DNA from: Vicinamibacterales bacterium
Lineage (GTDB): Bacteria; Acidobacteriota; Vicinamibacteria; Vicinamibacterales; UBA2999
NCBI GenBank assembly: GCA_030680175.1
Contig: JAUXWO010000010.1
Location: 22,550-86,549, forward strand
Direction of reading: 5' to 3'
DNA length: 64,000 bases
Below the pieces are notes generated by a model. It saw only the letters and a program-made list of their open reading frames with translations. It ran no database searches and had not been told where the DNA came from. The position numbers and the translations under genes are program-made. Positions 1 to 8,609 of the stretch are shown here, piece after piece; positions within the stretch are counted from its first letter, which is position 1; every line of letters begins with the position of its first letter.

Positions 1-1
1 G

Positions 2-229
2 ACGACGACGAAGGGCGGGCATGGCTTCGCCCCGGACCGGCCGGCACTGCACGGCTCGCTGGTGATCGCCGGGGCGGGGGTGGCCCGCCGAGGCACCCTC
101 GGGGTGGTGCGGATGACGCAGGTGGCGCCGACGCTGGCCGCGGTTCTGGACGTCTCCCTGGCGCCAGATGCGGCCCAGCCCCTGCACCTCGGCACCGACC
201 ACCTGTCGTCTGGAAAGGAACCGCGATGA
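2..229 (+). CDS. Phosphodiesterase / nucleotide pyrophosphatase-like protein, C-terminal fragment
   Basis: Only the last 75 codons are in the window; the gene begins upstream. The reading frame contains a GGHGFAPDRPALHGSLVIAG-type stretch about 70 residues from the end, which resembles the C-terminal metal-binding His region (HGF.P...H..L...G) of type I phosphodiesterase/nucleotide pyrophosphatases in the alkaline phosphatase superfamily. The remaining residues read as a closing helix (MTQVAPTLAAVLDV) typical of that fold. Its TGA overlaps the ATG of the next gene (ATGA), so the two are translationally coupled and probably act in the same phosphate-ester metabolism. Family assignment rests on one motif; a sulfatase-like hydrolase is an alternative. 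Confidence 0.55.
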   Translation, partial: TTTKGGHGFAPDRPALHGSLVIAGAGVARRGTLGVVRMTQVAPTLAAVLDVSLAPDAAQPLHLGTDHLSSGKEPR

Positions 230-2196
230 GCCGGTATGAGATCACGCGCCGTCAGTTCGGGGCCGTCTGGGCGGGTGCGCTGGGGCCTGCCCTCGTGGGC
301 CGCACAGCCGTCCGGGCGTTCGAGGCCGCGATCGATGTGCGGGAGGCGCAGGCCTCCGGCGCCGTGGTGCGGGGCGTCGTGTTCGAGGACGTCAACCGGG
401 ACGGCATCCACCAGTCCGGCGAGCCAGGGGTCGGCGGCGTCCTGGTGTCCAACGGCCTTGACGTCGTGCGCACCGACTCACGCGGCGCGTACACCCTGCC
501 GGTGCGTGACGACATGTCGGTGTTCGTGATCAAGCCGTCCGGCTGGCGCACACCGATGGACAGTCGCCGTGTGCCCCAGTTCGCCTATCAGCACAAGCCG
601 GCCGGGTCGGCCAACCCGCTGCGGTTCGGCGGACTGCCGCCCACCGGCCCTCTGCCGGCCGCGATCAACTTTCCGCTGGTCCGCGCCGACGAGCGCGGGC
701 CGCTCCGCTGCGCCATCATCGGCGACAGCCAGACGTACTCGGGCACGGAGATCGGGTTCTTCCGCGACAGCACGGTCGCCGACCTGCTGTCCGATGGCCC
801 GGGCGCGTACGACTGCGTGCTCTACCTCGGGGATGTCGTTGGTGACGACCTCGGCCTGCTGCCGCGCGTGCTGGAGGTGGCGAGCGTCCTCGACGCGCCG
901 CAGTACCTGGTTCACGGCAACCACGACTACGACTTCGACGCCGTCACGGACGCCGACTCAGCGGACACCTGGCGCCGCCTCTTTGGTCCCAACTACTACG
1001 CCTTCGAGATGGGCCAGGCGCTCTTCGTCGTGCTCGACAACGTCTTCTTCCCCTGTGGCCCCGTCGAGGCGTCCTCACCGGGACGCACGGGGTGTGTCGA
1101 TGACGACAACCCCGGCTACAACGGGCGCGTGCACGAGACGCAGATGCGCTGGCTCGCGAACCTGCTGGCAGAGGTGCCCCGCGACCGGCTGATCGTGCTC
1201 GCGCATCACATGCCGCTCGTGTCGTTCGTGGACGCCACGTCCCCGATCCACCAGACCGACAACCTTCCGGAGATCCACCGGCTGCTCGAGGGCCGGCCGG
1301 CGCTGTCGCTGTCGGGCCACACCCACACGACCGAGAACCTGTCGCCGGGCGAGACGTACGCCGGCTGGCAGGAGGCGGTCGGCTGCGGTCCGCTGCCCTT
1401 CAGGCACATCGTCGCCGGCGCGGCATCAGGGTCGTGGTATCAGGGGGACCTTGGCCTGGATGGCACTCCCCTGGCGCTGCAGCGCCAGGGCGCGCCGAAG
1501 GGCTACCTCGTGGTCGATCTGGAAGGGGCGAACTACCGCGAGACCTACTACGGAGCGAACGTCGGCCGGCAGAAGCAGATGTGGGTGTCGCTCTCCACGC
1601 CGGGCTTCCGCGCGTGGTATGACGCCATCGTCGGATGGAAGCACAGCGATCCGGCCCGGCGTGACCGCGTGCCCCCGGTCAACCAGAACGACCTGCCCGA
1701 CATGAAGCTGCTGACCCCGGCGGATCTGGCCGGGGGGACGTTCCTGACGGTCAACGTGTGGCTGGGATCGCGCGAGACGCAGGTGACGGCCACGCTCGGG
1801 GGGACCCGGTTGACGCTCCAGCGCACACAGGAGGGCGACGGCGAGGCGGCGCGGGCGGGCGTGGACTACGCCGACCCGTTCTCGGCGCCGCGGCAGCTGC
1901 AGGTGGGACGCTTCGCGCTCGAGAGCCGATCGGGCGAGGCCCGGAACCAGGGCTTCGAGATCTTCCGCGGCCGGCAGAACGGCCCGGCGCCGCCGCAGCC
2001 GACGCCGGTCCTGTCCGATCGCTCGATGCATCTGTGGCGTGTGCGCCTGCCGGACACGCTGCCCGAAGGCGCGCACGTGGCGGCCGTGACCGTGGTGGAC
2101 CGCCACGGCCGGACGTGGGTGGAGCGGCTGGCGTTCGAGGTGCGGGTGACGCGGCCGGCGCCGCACTGGCGTCACGAGCCCTGGCAGACCCGGTGA
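226..2196 (+). CDS. Tat-exported calcineurin-like metallophosphoesterase with SdrD-B-like N-terminal domain
   Basis: A 656-residue protein predicted to hydrolyse phosphate esters outside the cytoplasm. The N-terminus has a TRRQF motif followed by a hydrophobic stretch (residues 7-30), a plausible twin-arginine signal. Residues about 48-110 look like an SdrD-B/prealbumin-like fold ([19 protein letters not shown]). The catalytic metallophosphatase domain follows with GDSQ (about 166), LGDVVGDD (201), GNHD (231), AHHMP (336) and SGHTHT (373), which together provide the usual bimetal ligands. The final 200 residues match the C-terminal domain found in secreted calcineurin-like phosphatases. It overlaps the upstream phosphodiesterase-like gene by four bases. 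The substrate is not evident from sequence. Confidence 0.85.
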   Translation: MSRYEITRRQFGAVWAGALGPALVGRTAVRAFEAAIDVREAQASGAVVRGVVFEDVNRDGIHQSGEPGVGGVLVSNGLDVVRTDSRGAYTLPVRDDMSVFVIKPSGWRTPMDSRRVPQFAYQHKPAGSANPLRFGGLPPTGPLPAAINFPLVRADERGPLRCAIIGDSQTYSGTEIGFFRDSTVADLLSDGPGAYDCVLYLGDVVGDDLGLLPRVLEVASVLDAPQYLVHGNHDYDFDAVTDADSADTWRRLFGPNYYAFEMGQALFVVLDNVFFPCGPVEASSPGRTGCVDDDNPGYNGRVHETQMRWLANLLAEVPRDRLIVLAHHMPLVSFVDATSPIHQTDNLPEIHRLLEGRPALSLSGHTHTTENLSPGETYAGWQEAVGCGPLPFRHIVAGAASGSWYQGDLGLDGTPLALQRQGAPKGYLVVDLEGANYRETYYGANVGRQKQMWVSLSTPGFRAWYDAIVGWKHSDPARRDRVPPVNQNDLPDMKLLTPADLAGGTFLTVNVWLGSRETQVTATLGGTRLTLQRTQEGDGEAARAGVDYADPFSAPRQLQVGRFALESRSGEARNQGFEIFRGRQNGPAPPQPTPVLSDRSMHLWRVRLPDTLPEGAHVAAVTVVDRHGRTWVERLAFEVRVTRPAPHWRHEPWQTR

Positions 2197-2207
2197 GCAC
2201 GTCGGCC

Positions 2208-2235
2208 CCCGGTCCGGCCTTCACGCCGGACCGGG
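2208..2235. terminator. GC-rich perfect hairpin after the metallophosphatase
   Basis: Two 11-base arms (2208-2218 and 2225-2235) are exact reverse complements around a six-base loop, CTTCAC. It starts 11 bases after the TGA of the metallophosphatase. There is no U tract, so classical intrinsic termination is uncertain; it could also protect the mRNA 3' end. Confidence 0.5.
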
Positions 2236-2240
2236 ACCGC

Positions 2241-2390
2241 GTGCACTCTGTGCACCCCGTGCACCCCGTGCACCCCGTGCACCCCGTGCACCCCGTGCAC
2301 CCCGTGCACCCCGTGCACCTTGTGCACCTTGTGCACCTTGTGCACCTTGTGCACCTTGTGCACCTTGTGCACCTTGTGCACAGGGTGCAT
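2241..2390. repeat. 9-bp tandem array of GTGCAC units in a convergent gap
   Basis: One GTGCACTCT unit is followed by seven GTGCACCCC units (2250-2312), seven GTGCACCTT units (2313-2375), then GTGCACAGG and GTGCATCCT. Every unit carries the self-palindromic hexamer GTGCAC at exact 9-bp spacing, so both strands present the same core. The switch from CCC to CTT occurs once, in the middle, suggesting expansion by two separate amplification steps. It fills the space between two convergent genes. Reading frames through it give low-complexity VHP/VHL peptides and are not credible genes. Confidence 0.95.
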
Positions 2391-2398
2391 CCTGGCGC

Positions 2399-3343
2399 CT
2401 ACCGCATCCGCGCCAGATCCGCTTCGGCGGCGATGTAGCCGAACGCGGACCACGACCGGCCGGCCACGACGCGCTCGAAGATCTCGCGCGCCTTCGCCTG
2501 GTCGCCCGTCACGAGATACCAGTTGCCCACGCCGTAGCCCTGCGTCGCGATCGTCAGGTCATCGGCCGTGGTCGTGTCGAGCAGGGCCTCCGGCGTCTCG
2601 ATGCCCTTGTACATCAGCAGGCGGCGGTGGTACGACCCGTTCTCGACGATGTTCATCTCGGGCGTGATGCGCGCGAGGATCGCGTTGGCCTCGGCCTTGC
2701 GATCCAGGCGCATCAGCGTCATCCAGTACCAGTCGGCCGTGGCGACCAGCAGGTCGTCGTTGGTCGAGACCTTCATGCATTCCTCATACGCCCGCGCCGC
2801 CTGCTCGAAGTCTCCGTTCAGATAGTGCGCGAGGGCGAGGTGGTACCAGACGTTGAACTGCAGCGTGCTGAGCGGCTGGTTGAGGGCGTTCGGCTGGCCG
2901 TCGGGCTCGATCTCGTCGGGCTGGCCCGCGAAGAGCGACGCCGCCTTCTCGAAGTCGGCGACGGCCGCGTCGAAGTTCCGCAGCGTGATGTGACGGTGGC
3001 CGCGATGGCGATAGACACGCGGGTCCTCGGGGAAGCGCGCCACGCCCTGGCTGAACGTCTCGAGCGCGTCGCGGTAGCGCCACAGGTACGCCTGCCGGCG
3101 GCCCAGCCAGATCAGCGCATCGACGCTGTCGGGGTTGGCCGCGTACTCGGCGTCGGCGGCCGCGAGATTGGCGTCGAGCTGATCCCGGTTCGGGAAGTCC
3201 GTCATGCGCACGAGCGGCGTCCCGAGCAGCGAGGTGGCTTCGACCTCGGTGGCGGGGGCCGCCTCCGGGGGGGCGGCGGGCTCGCTGCCACCACAGGCGG
3301 CCGTGGTGAACGCGAACAGCAGGACGGGAATCAGTCGGCGCAT
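2399..3343 (-). CDS. TPR-containing lipoprotein
   Basis: About 314 residues. The N-terminus [19 protein letters not shown] has a charged start, a hydrophobic core and a TAAC lipobox, so it is a predicted lipoprotein. From about residue 70 onward there are tetratricopeptide-like helix pairs ([58 protein letters not shown]), suggesting a protein-interaction scaffold. The start chosen is the second of two adjacent ATGs because AAAGGAG lies five bases before it; the first is only two bases away from the same site. It is the last gene of a probable minus-strand group with rmuC and the M28 peptidase. The specific function is not recognised. Confidence 0.8.
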   Translation of the reverse strand: MRRLIPVLLFAFTTAACGGSEPAAPPEAAPATEVEATSLLGTPLVRMTDFPNRDQLDANLAAADAEYAANPDSVDALIWLGRRQAYLWRYRDALETFSQGVARFPEDPRVYRHRGHRHITLRNFDAAVADFEKAASLFAGQPDEIEPDGQPNALNQPLSTLQFNVWYHLALAHYLNGDFEQAARAYEECMKVSTNDDLLVATADWYWMTLMRLDRKAEANAILARITPEMNIVENGSYHRRLLMYKGIETPEALLDTTTADDLTIATQGYGVGNWYLVTGDQAKAREIFERVVAGRSWSAFGYIAAEADLARMR

Positions 3344-3391
3344 CATCGCTCCTTTGTCTGGTGAGTACACGGGCCGGGCGCGGCCGCCCGG

Positions 3392-4819
3392 CTAGTCCCC
3401 GGGCGTCTCGCCCGCCTCGTCGTCCTCGTCCGCCTCGTCCGGCAGGCCGAGCAGGTTGGCCGTCTGCAGCACGCGCGGCACGGCGTCGAGCGCCTGCAGC
3501 GGCGTGATGTCCTCGGCGGACGTCGCGCCCAGCTCCTTGAAGCGGCGCGCGGTCACGAGCACCCGCGTCTCGTACGAGCCGACCGTGTCGTTGAACGCGC
3601 GCACCGTGCCATCGAGCCGGGTCCGCAGCGTGTCGAGGTGGCCGGTCATCCTGGTCACGCGCTCGTACAGCTCCTTGCCGAGCGTGCTCACCTCCTCGGC
3701 GTTCTTCGCGAGACGCTCCTCGCGCCAGCCGTGCGCGACCGCGCGCAGCAGCGCGATGAGCGTGATCGGACTCGCCGGGAACACCCGCTGGCCGACGCCG
3801 AAGTCGATGAGGCCCACATCCTGCTGCAGCGCGGCCTGGAAGATCGCCTCGCCGGGCAGGAACATGATGACGAACTCGGGCGAGGGCTGGAACTGCTCCC
3901 AGTAGCCCTTGGCGCTCAACTTCTGCATGTGCTCGCGCACCTGCCGTGCGTGCGCCTGCAGGCACTGCTGCCGCGTCACGTCGTCCTGCGCCTCCTGCAG
4001 ATCGAGGTACGCCTCGAGGGGCACCTTGGCGTCGATCACCACCGTGCGATCGCCCGGCAGCGTGACGATCAGGTCCGGACGGAGCCGGCCCGTCTCGGTC
4101 GCGGCGGACGGCTGCTCCTGGAAGTCGCAGTGGTGCAGCATCCCCGCCATTTCGACGACGCGGCGGAGCTGAATCTCGCCCCAGCGGCCGCGGACCTGCG
4201 GCGCGCGGAGGGCGCGCACGAGCTGCTGCGTCTCCATGCGGAGCTGATGCTGCGACTGGCCGACGGCCTTGAGCAGCGTCTGAAGCTCCGTCCCGGTCTG
4301 CACGCGATTGTGCTCGACCTCGCCGAGCTTCTTGTCCACGCTCGCGAGCGCCTCGCGAATGGGCCGGACGAGCTCATCGAAGGCCTGCTGCCGCTGGCCG
4401 AGCCGCTCCTGCGCGAGCTTCAGGAACTCCTCGTTGTTCTGGCGCAGCGTGGCGCCGGCCAGCGCGCTGAACGAGTCCTTGAGCTGGAGCTGCGCCTTCT
4501 CGAGCAGCGCCATCTGCGCCGGCACGGCCGCGCGCTGATGGTCGAGCTCGGTCGAGAGCTTGGCGTGCTGCTCGCGCAGGTACGAGGCCTCGCCGCGGGC
4601 CTGCTCCAGCTCGTCGCGCGTGCGCACGAGATCGTCCTGCACTTCGCCGAGCCGCTTGGCGGTCTCCTGAAAGAGGGTCTGCGCCGATGACACCGCCCCC
4701 TGGTGCACGGCGGCGGTGTCGGCCATGTCGCGCCGCATGAGCGCGCGCGCCACCAGCCACGCGAGAAAGGCCCCCCCCGCCGCTCCGGCGGCCGCGGCGT
4801 AGACGATCGTCGTGTCCAT
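3392..4819 (-). CDS. rmuC: RmuC family DNA recombination protein
   Basis: 475 residues with the RmuC layout: an N-terminal membrane anchor (VYAAAAGAAGGAFLAWLVARAL), a long coiled coil rich in E, Q and L (residues about 40-190), and the conserved RmuC core with RGRWGEIQLRRVVEMAGM, VVIDAKVPLEAYLD, and FVIMFLPGEAIFQAAL. RmuC proteins are nuclease-like and limit DNA inversions at short repeats, which is a suggestive role in a genome so rich in short inverted repeats (inference). AGGA lies five bases before the ATG. It sits 45 bp after the M28 peptidase and 48 bp before the TPR lipoprotein, so all three may be cotranscribed. Confidence 0.93.
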   Translation of the reverse strand: MDTTIVYAAAAGAAGGAFLAWLVARALMRRDMADTAAVHQGAVSSAQTLFQETAKRLGEVQDDLVRTRDELEQARGEASYLREQHAKLSTELDHQRAAVPAQMALLEKAQLQLKDSFSALAGATLRQNNEEFLKLAQERLGQRQQAFDELVRPIREALASVDKKLGEVEHNRVQTGTELQTLLKAVGQSQHQLRMETQQLVRALRAPQVRGRWGEIQLRRVVEMAGMLHHCDFQEQPSAATETGRLRPDLIVTLPGDRTVVIDAKVPLEAYLDLQEAQDDVTRQQCLQAHARQVREHMQKLSAKGYWEQFQPSPEFVIMFLPGEAIFQAALQQDVGLIDFGVGQRVFPASPITLIALLRAVAHGWREERLAKNAEEVSTLGKELYERVTRMTGHLDTLRTRLDGTVRAFNDTVGSYETRVLVTARRFKELGATSAEDITPLQALDAVPRVLQTANLLGLPDEADEDDEAGETPGD

Positions 4820-4864
4820 CAGTTCCTGAGGTCCAGTTGTTCCAGCATGGGCGCGGCGGCGGGC

Positions 4865-6442
4865 CTACGGCCGGCCGCCGGCTGAGGGTGTCGGCGCGCG
4901 CGGCAGTGTCTTCCGCGGCAGCAGCGCGTCGCGGTTGGCGGCGTGATACACGAAGGCCGCGGTGATGACGGCGTTCTTCATCAGGTCGGCCGCGATGAGC
5001 TGGTCATACAGGTCGAGGTTCGAGTGGTGGGTGCGGCTGCCGTACTGGATCGGGTCCTGAATGAACTGGAAGCCCGGCAGGCCCACGGCGTCGTACGCGA
5101 GATGATCGGTGCCGCCCGTGTTGCGGATGGTGAGGTGCGTCATCCCGAGGTTGGCAAACGGCGCCATCCAGGCACGGAAGATGGGCGCGATGGCCTCGTT
5201 CCCCTGCAGGTGGACGCCGCGGTACTGGCCCGTCCCGTTGTCCATGTTGAAGTACGCCGACAGGGTGGCATGGGCCGGCTTCAGGGCCATGGTGGCCGGA
5301 TCGGCGAAGTGCTGCCGCACGTAGGCGCGTGACCCGAGCAGGCCCTGCTCCTCGCCGGTCCAGAGCGCCATGCGGACGGTGCGCCGCATCGGCAGGCCCG
5401 TGGCCTTCAGAATGCGCATCGCCTCGAGCATCACGGCCGAGCCCGAGGCGTTGTCGACGCTGCCGGTGCCCGCGTGCCAGGAGTCGAAGTGCGCACCGAG
5501 CATCACCAGCTCATTGGCCTTGTCCGTCCCCGGAATCTCGGCGATGACGTTGTGCGCGGTGAGGTCCTCGTCATGGAACGTGTTGCGGACATCCACCTCG
5601 AGCGTCACGGGCACGCCGTTCTCGACGAGCCGCACCAGCCGGTTGTAATGCTCGGTCGCCACGGCGAGCTGGGGCGGCACGGGCGGATCCGCGGGGTTGC
5701 GCGGTCCGCCGGCGGCGACGAGCACGCTGCCGCTGTCGCCCCGGTTGAACCCGGGTTCGAGCACGGCGACAACGCCCTCCGACAGCAGGAACGCGTGGCG
5801 CCTGGCCTGGAAGGCCTGCGCCTGCGCGAACCCGCCGCCCGGACCGCCGCCCCCTGGTGCGACGACCTGCAGCGTCATCGCGTCGAGCGCGTCCGTGGTG
5901 AGGCGCTGCGCTGGCGCCTCGAAGAGCGGTGCGACGGGGCGCGCGGGCTGGAGGAGGACGACCCGATCCTTGAGCGTGCCGCGGTACTTCTCGAAGTCCG
6001 CGTCCTCGGTGATCACGGCCACAACCGCGCCGGCCGTCACCGCCCGGCCCGTGCCCGGCGTCCAGGCCCTGGCGTACGCGAGCACGGGCCAGGGCGTCGG
6101 CTCCACGACGTGCACCACCGTGCGCGTGTTGCTCCAGCCGCGACCGAACTCGCCCCACGGCTCGATCGCGACGTTGCTCAGGCCGAGCTCGCGCGCCTTC
6201 GTCGCGGCCCACTCAGACGCGCGCCGCTGTTGCGGCGAGTTGGTCAGCCGGGGGCCGTGGACTTCGGTCATCCACCAGGCCAGGTTCATGACCTGGGAGC
6301 GTTCCAGGCCCTCTTCCTTGATCTTGTAGATCGCGTCCAGGTCGACCGGTTCGTGGAGCTGGGCCGTCACGCCCAGGCCCCCCGCCAGGAGGAGAGCAAC
6401 GCAGAGAGCAGAGCGCAGCGTCAGGGGGTGGCGTCTCGTCAC
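4865..6442 (-). CDS. Secreted M28 family zinc aminopeptidase with PA domain
   Basis: 525 residues from a GTG start preceded by GGAGG eight bases upstream; the open frame extends further upstream, but only this start gives a signal peptide (RSALCVALLLAGGLGVTA). Zinc ligands of the M28 family are visible: HFDS (His318, Asp320), VDNASG (Asp330), GEEQG (Glu364/365) and a later TDHLAYDAVGLPG. Residues about 130-290 form the inserted protease-associated domain (GAVVAVITEDADFEKYRGTL). It probably trims peptides in the periplasm or outside the cell. It is the first gene of the group with rmuC. Confidence 0.9.
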   Translation of the reverse strand: MTRRHPLTLRSALCVALLLAGGLGVTAQLHEPVDLDAIYKIKEEGLERSQVMNLAWWMTEVHGPRLTNSPQQRRASEWAATKARELGLSNVAIEPWGEFGRGWSNTRTVVHVVEPTPWPVLAYARAWTPGTGRAVTAGAVVAVITEDADFEKYRGTLKDRVVLLQPARPVAPLFEAPAQRLTTDALDAMTLQVVAPGGGGPGGGFAQAQAFQARRHAFLLSEGVVAVLEPGFNRGDSGSVLVAAGGPRNPADPPVPPQLAVATEHYNRLVRLVENGVPVTLEVDVRNTFHDEDLTAHNVIAEIPGTDKANELVMLGAHFDSWHAGTGSVDNASGSAVMLEAMRILKATGLPMRRTVRMALWTGEEQGLLGSRAYVRQHFADPATMALKPAHATLSAYFNMDNGTGQYRGVHLQGNEAIAPIFRAWMAPFANLGMTHLTIRNTGGTDHLAYDAVGLPGFQFIQDPIQYGSRTHHSNLDLYDQLIAADLMKNAVITAAFVYHAANRDALLPRKTLPRAPTPSAGGRP

Positions 6443-6751
6443 GGTCGTATCCTCCACGCGTGGGGTGTCTCGACTGAATGAGGGGACGACCCCGGTCCTC
6501 GGCCCGAAGGCGATGTTGCGGGCCGCCAGGCGGATGGCCCGGTCGCAGGTCGTCAGCGACACTCTGCGAGACCCCCGCAGTTTAGCGCACCACGCCGCTG
6601 ACGGTTTCCGCTCGTGGGGTGCCAGTACTGTAACGCCCACCGGTCCGCACGAGGCCCGTGCCCTGAGCGTGGTACCGCGAGCGAACAGGATGGCGGGCGA
6701 TCCGAGGCCGGCCCGAGCTGGATCGCCTGTTGCAACCCGGGTTTTGTTCCG
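6443..6751. other. Divergent intergenic region between the M28 peptidase and the PEGA protein
   Basis: About 309 bp between two divergently read genes. It must hold both promoters, but I could not pick a convincing -35/-10 pair for either. Reading frames in it are short and overlap the start regions of the flanking genes. No tandem array or long palindrome is visible, in contrast with the convergent gaps. Confidence 0.5.
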
Positions 6752-8449
6752 ATGAGTACGTCAGTGGCTGCCCCCCCCCAGGTGTTCGTCGACGGCCTCG
6801 GCGCCAGGCAGGTCGTGCGCGACGAGGGGAGCGGCGCCCTGCATGAACACCTGATCCTCGACCGCGAGCTGGTGGAGACCCCGGGGTTCCTGGTGGCGCT
6901 CGGCGAGCGAGTGGCGCGCCTCGGCGCGTTCCGGAACGCCTGCTATGCCCGCGTTGGACACGTCGAGGCCCTGCCCGACGGGGGCGCGGCGCTCGTCTCC
7001 GAGTTCACCCATGGATGGCGGCTCTCGCAGATCCTGTCGCACGCGGACGCCGCGGGCGTGGCCATCGCCCCACCCGCCGTCTTCGGGCTCGTGCGGCAGC
7101 TGCTGCCAGCCGTGGCGCTCCTGTCGCAGCACGCACGCGAGGTGGCCCACGGCGCCCTGGCGCCGGAGCGGCTGATCGTCACGCCCCAGGGCCGGCTCGT
7201 CGTGACCGAGCATGTGCTGGCGAGCGCCATCGAAGCCCTCCAGTACGGGCGCGAGCGGTTGTGGCGCGAGTTCCGCGTGGCGACGCCGCCCGCGGCGGGC
7301 CTGCCGCGCATGGGGCCGCGCACCGACGTGATGCAGGCCGGCCTCGTCACGATCGCGCTGGTGCTGGGCCGGCCGCTCGGTGACGCGGATCTCCCGGACG
7401 GCCTGCCCGCGCTCGTCGAGGAGGCGCGCGCGTGCCTCGAGCGCCACGGCTCCGGCGTGGTTGCCGGCCCGGTGTGCGAGTGGTTGAGCCGCGCGCTGCA
7501 GCTCGATGCGCGCGCCTCGTTCCAGTCGCTCTTCGACGCGCAGGCATCGCTCGAGCGTGTGCTGGCCGGCGACCGGGGTGCGCTCACGGCGCCGGCCTCG
7601 ATCGAGTCCCTGCTGGCGCGGCTGGCGCTTCCGCCGGTCGTCCCGCCCGAAGCCGCACCGCCCATCCCGCACGAGGGGATCGAACCCGAGTCCGCACTGA
7701 TGGCCGTCATGGTGGATGAGGCCGGTGGCGCGGCCGCCGCGGCGTTCGCGACGCGGGAGGGACGGGAGGCAGGCGAGGCCGCGGAAGCGGTGGCGTCCGT
7801 GTCGCAGCCGGCGATCGACGTGGCGGCCACGACGGTGATCGACGTGGCGGAGGCGGCGGTGCCTGACGCGGTGGCCGCGGTTGTGCCGCCGGCGCCTGCG
7901 AGTCCGGACCTGCGTGCGCCGTCGTCGCGACGCCTGGTGCAGGCGCTCGCCGCCGTCGCGATCATCGCGCTTGTCGAGGCGGCGCTCATCGTGGGCCTGT
8001 GGAACCGCGCCCCCGCACCGAGCCAGGCGACCGAGGGGGAACTCGTCGTGCAGTCCCGTCCGATCGCGGCTCGAGTGATCGTCGACGGGGAAGACCGGGG
8101 CGCGACCCCGCTGACGATGACGCTGCCGGCCGGATCCCATGTGCTGCAGGTGGCGGTGAGCGGTTCGGAACCGCGTGTCATCCCGCTGATGATTCAGCCG
8201 GGTGTGCAGACGGCGCAGTACGTGGAGTTGCTGAACGTGCCGACGACCGGCGTGCTCGAGATCCGGAGCGACCCGGCGCGCGCGCGGGTGTTCGTGGACG
8301 GCCGCGACCACGGTCTGACCCCGCTGACGATCCGTGACCTGCCACCAGGCGAGCGCGAGGTGATCCTCGAGCATGGATCCCGCCGCGTGACCCAGCGCGT
8401 CCGCGTCGAACCCGGCACAACCGCCCAACTGGTGGTCCCTCTCCCCTAG
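6752..8449 (+). CDS. Pseudokinase-PEGA membrane protein
   Basis: 565 residues from ATG at 6752; an in-frame start 46 codons upstream adds only an arginine- and cysteine-rich segment. The N-terminal 270 residues follow the order of a bacterial serine/threonine kinase C-lobe, but the catalytic loop reads HGALAPERL where active kinases have HRDxKPxN, so the catalytic Asp, Lys and Asn are all replaced. An Ala/Val/Pro-rich linker leads to one membrane segment (LAAVAIIALVEAALIVGLW), then two PEGA repeats with VIVDGEDRGATPLTMTLPAG and VFVDGRDHGLTPLTIRDLPPG. PEGA domains are extracytoplasmic and associate with surface layers. Likely a non-catalytic sensor or scaffold. Confidence 0.75.
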   Translation: MSTSVAAPPQVFVDGLGARQVVRDEGSGALHEHLILDRELVETPGFLVALGERVARLGAFRNACYARVGHVEALPDGGAALVSEFTHGWRLSQILSHADAAGVAIAPPAVFGLVRQLLPAVALLSQHAREVAHGALAPERLIVTPQGRLVVTEHVLASAIEALQYGRERLWREFRVATPPAAGLPRMGPRTDVMQAGLVTIALVLGRPLGDADLPDGLPALVEEARACLERHGSGVVAGPVCEWLSRALQLDARASFQSLFDAQASLERVLAGDRGALTAPASIESLLARLALPPVVPPEAAPPIPHEGIEPESALMAVMVDEAGGAAAAAFATREGREAGEAAEAVASVSQPAIDVAATTVIDVAEAAVPDAVAAVVPPAPASPDLRAPSSRRLVQALAAVAIIALVEAALIVGLWNRAPAPSQATEGELVVQSRPIAARVIVDGEDRGATPLTMTLPAGSHVLQVAVSGSEPRVIPLMIQPGVQTAQYVELLNVPTTGVLEIRSDPARARVFVDGRDHGLTPLTIRDLPPGEREVILEHGSRRVTQRVRVEPGTTAQLVVPLP

Positions 8450-8451
8450 AA

Positions 8452-8481
8452 GCACCCCGGCACCCCGGCACCCCGCACCTG
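8452..8481. repeat. Short GCACC-core tandem array
   Basis: Four GCACC cores at 8, 8 and 7 base spacing (8452, 8460, 8468, 8475) directly after the PEGA gene stop. It is a small relative of the larger GCACC-type arrays at 2241-2390 and 35043-35216. Confidence 0.7.
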
Positions 8482-8492
8482 TTTTCTATATC

Positions 8493-8521
8493 TTGCAATC
8501 CCGCTAAACCATTGTTATCAT
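8493..8521 (+). promoter_or_regulatory. Predicted sigma-70-type promoter for the M23 peptidase
   Basis: TTGCAA at 8493-8498 and TATCAT at 8516-8521 with a 17-bp spacer, lying in a locally AT-rich stretch after the GCACC array. Transcription would begin near 8528, giving an approximately 80-base leader before the TTG start at 8610. Confidence 0.65.
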
Positions 8522-8609
8522 TCGGCGTTCTCGCGGCGGGGCCCATCGGGCGGGTCCCAGTCGTCCAGTCTGGGGCGAACGATCTAACCAAAGGCCACCT
8601 GGTACTGTT

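Noticed and set aside
2241..2390. Possible CRISPR array or VHP/VHL repeat protein
   Set aside because: Units are 9 bp and abut without spacers, so it is not CRISPR. The reading frames through it have no start context and are continuous on both strands only because 9 is a multiple of 3.
6465..6755. A 96-codon plus-strand frame upstream of the PEGA gene
   Set aside because: It overlaps the M28 start region, lacks a ribosome site, and has composition typical of random high-GC frames.
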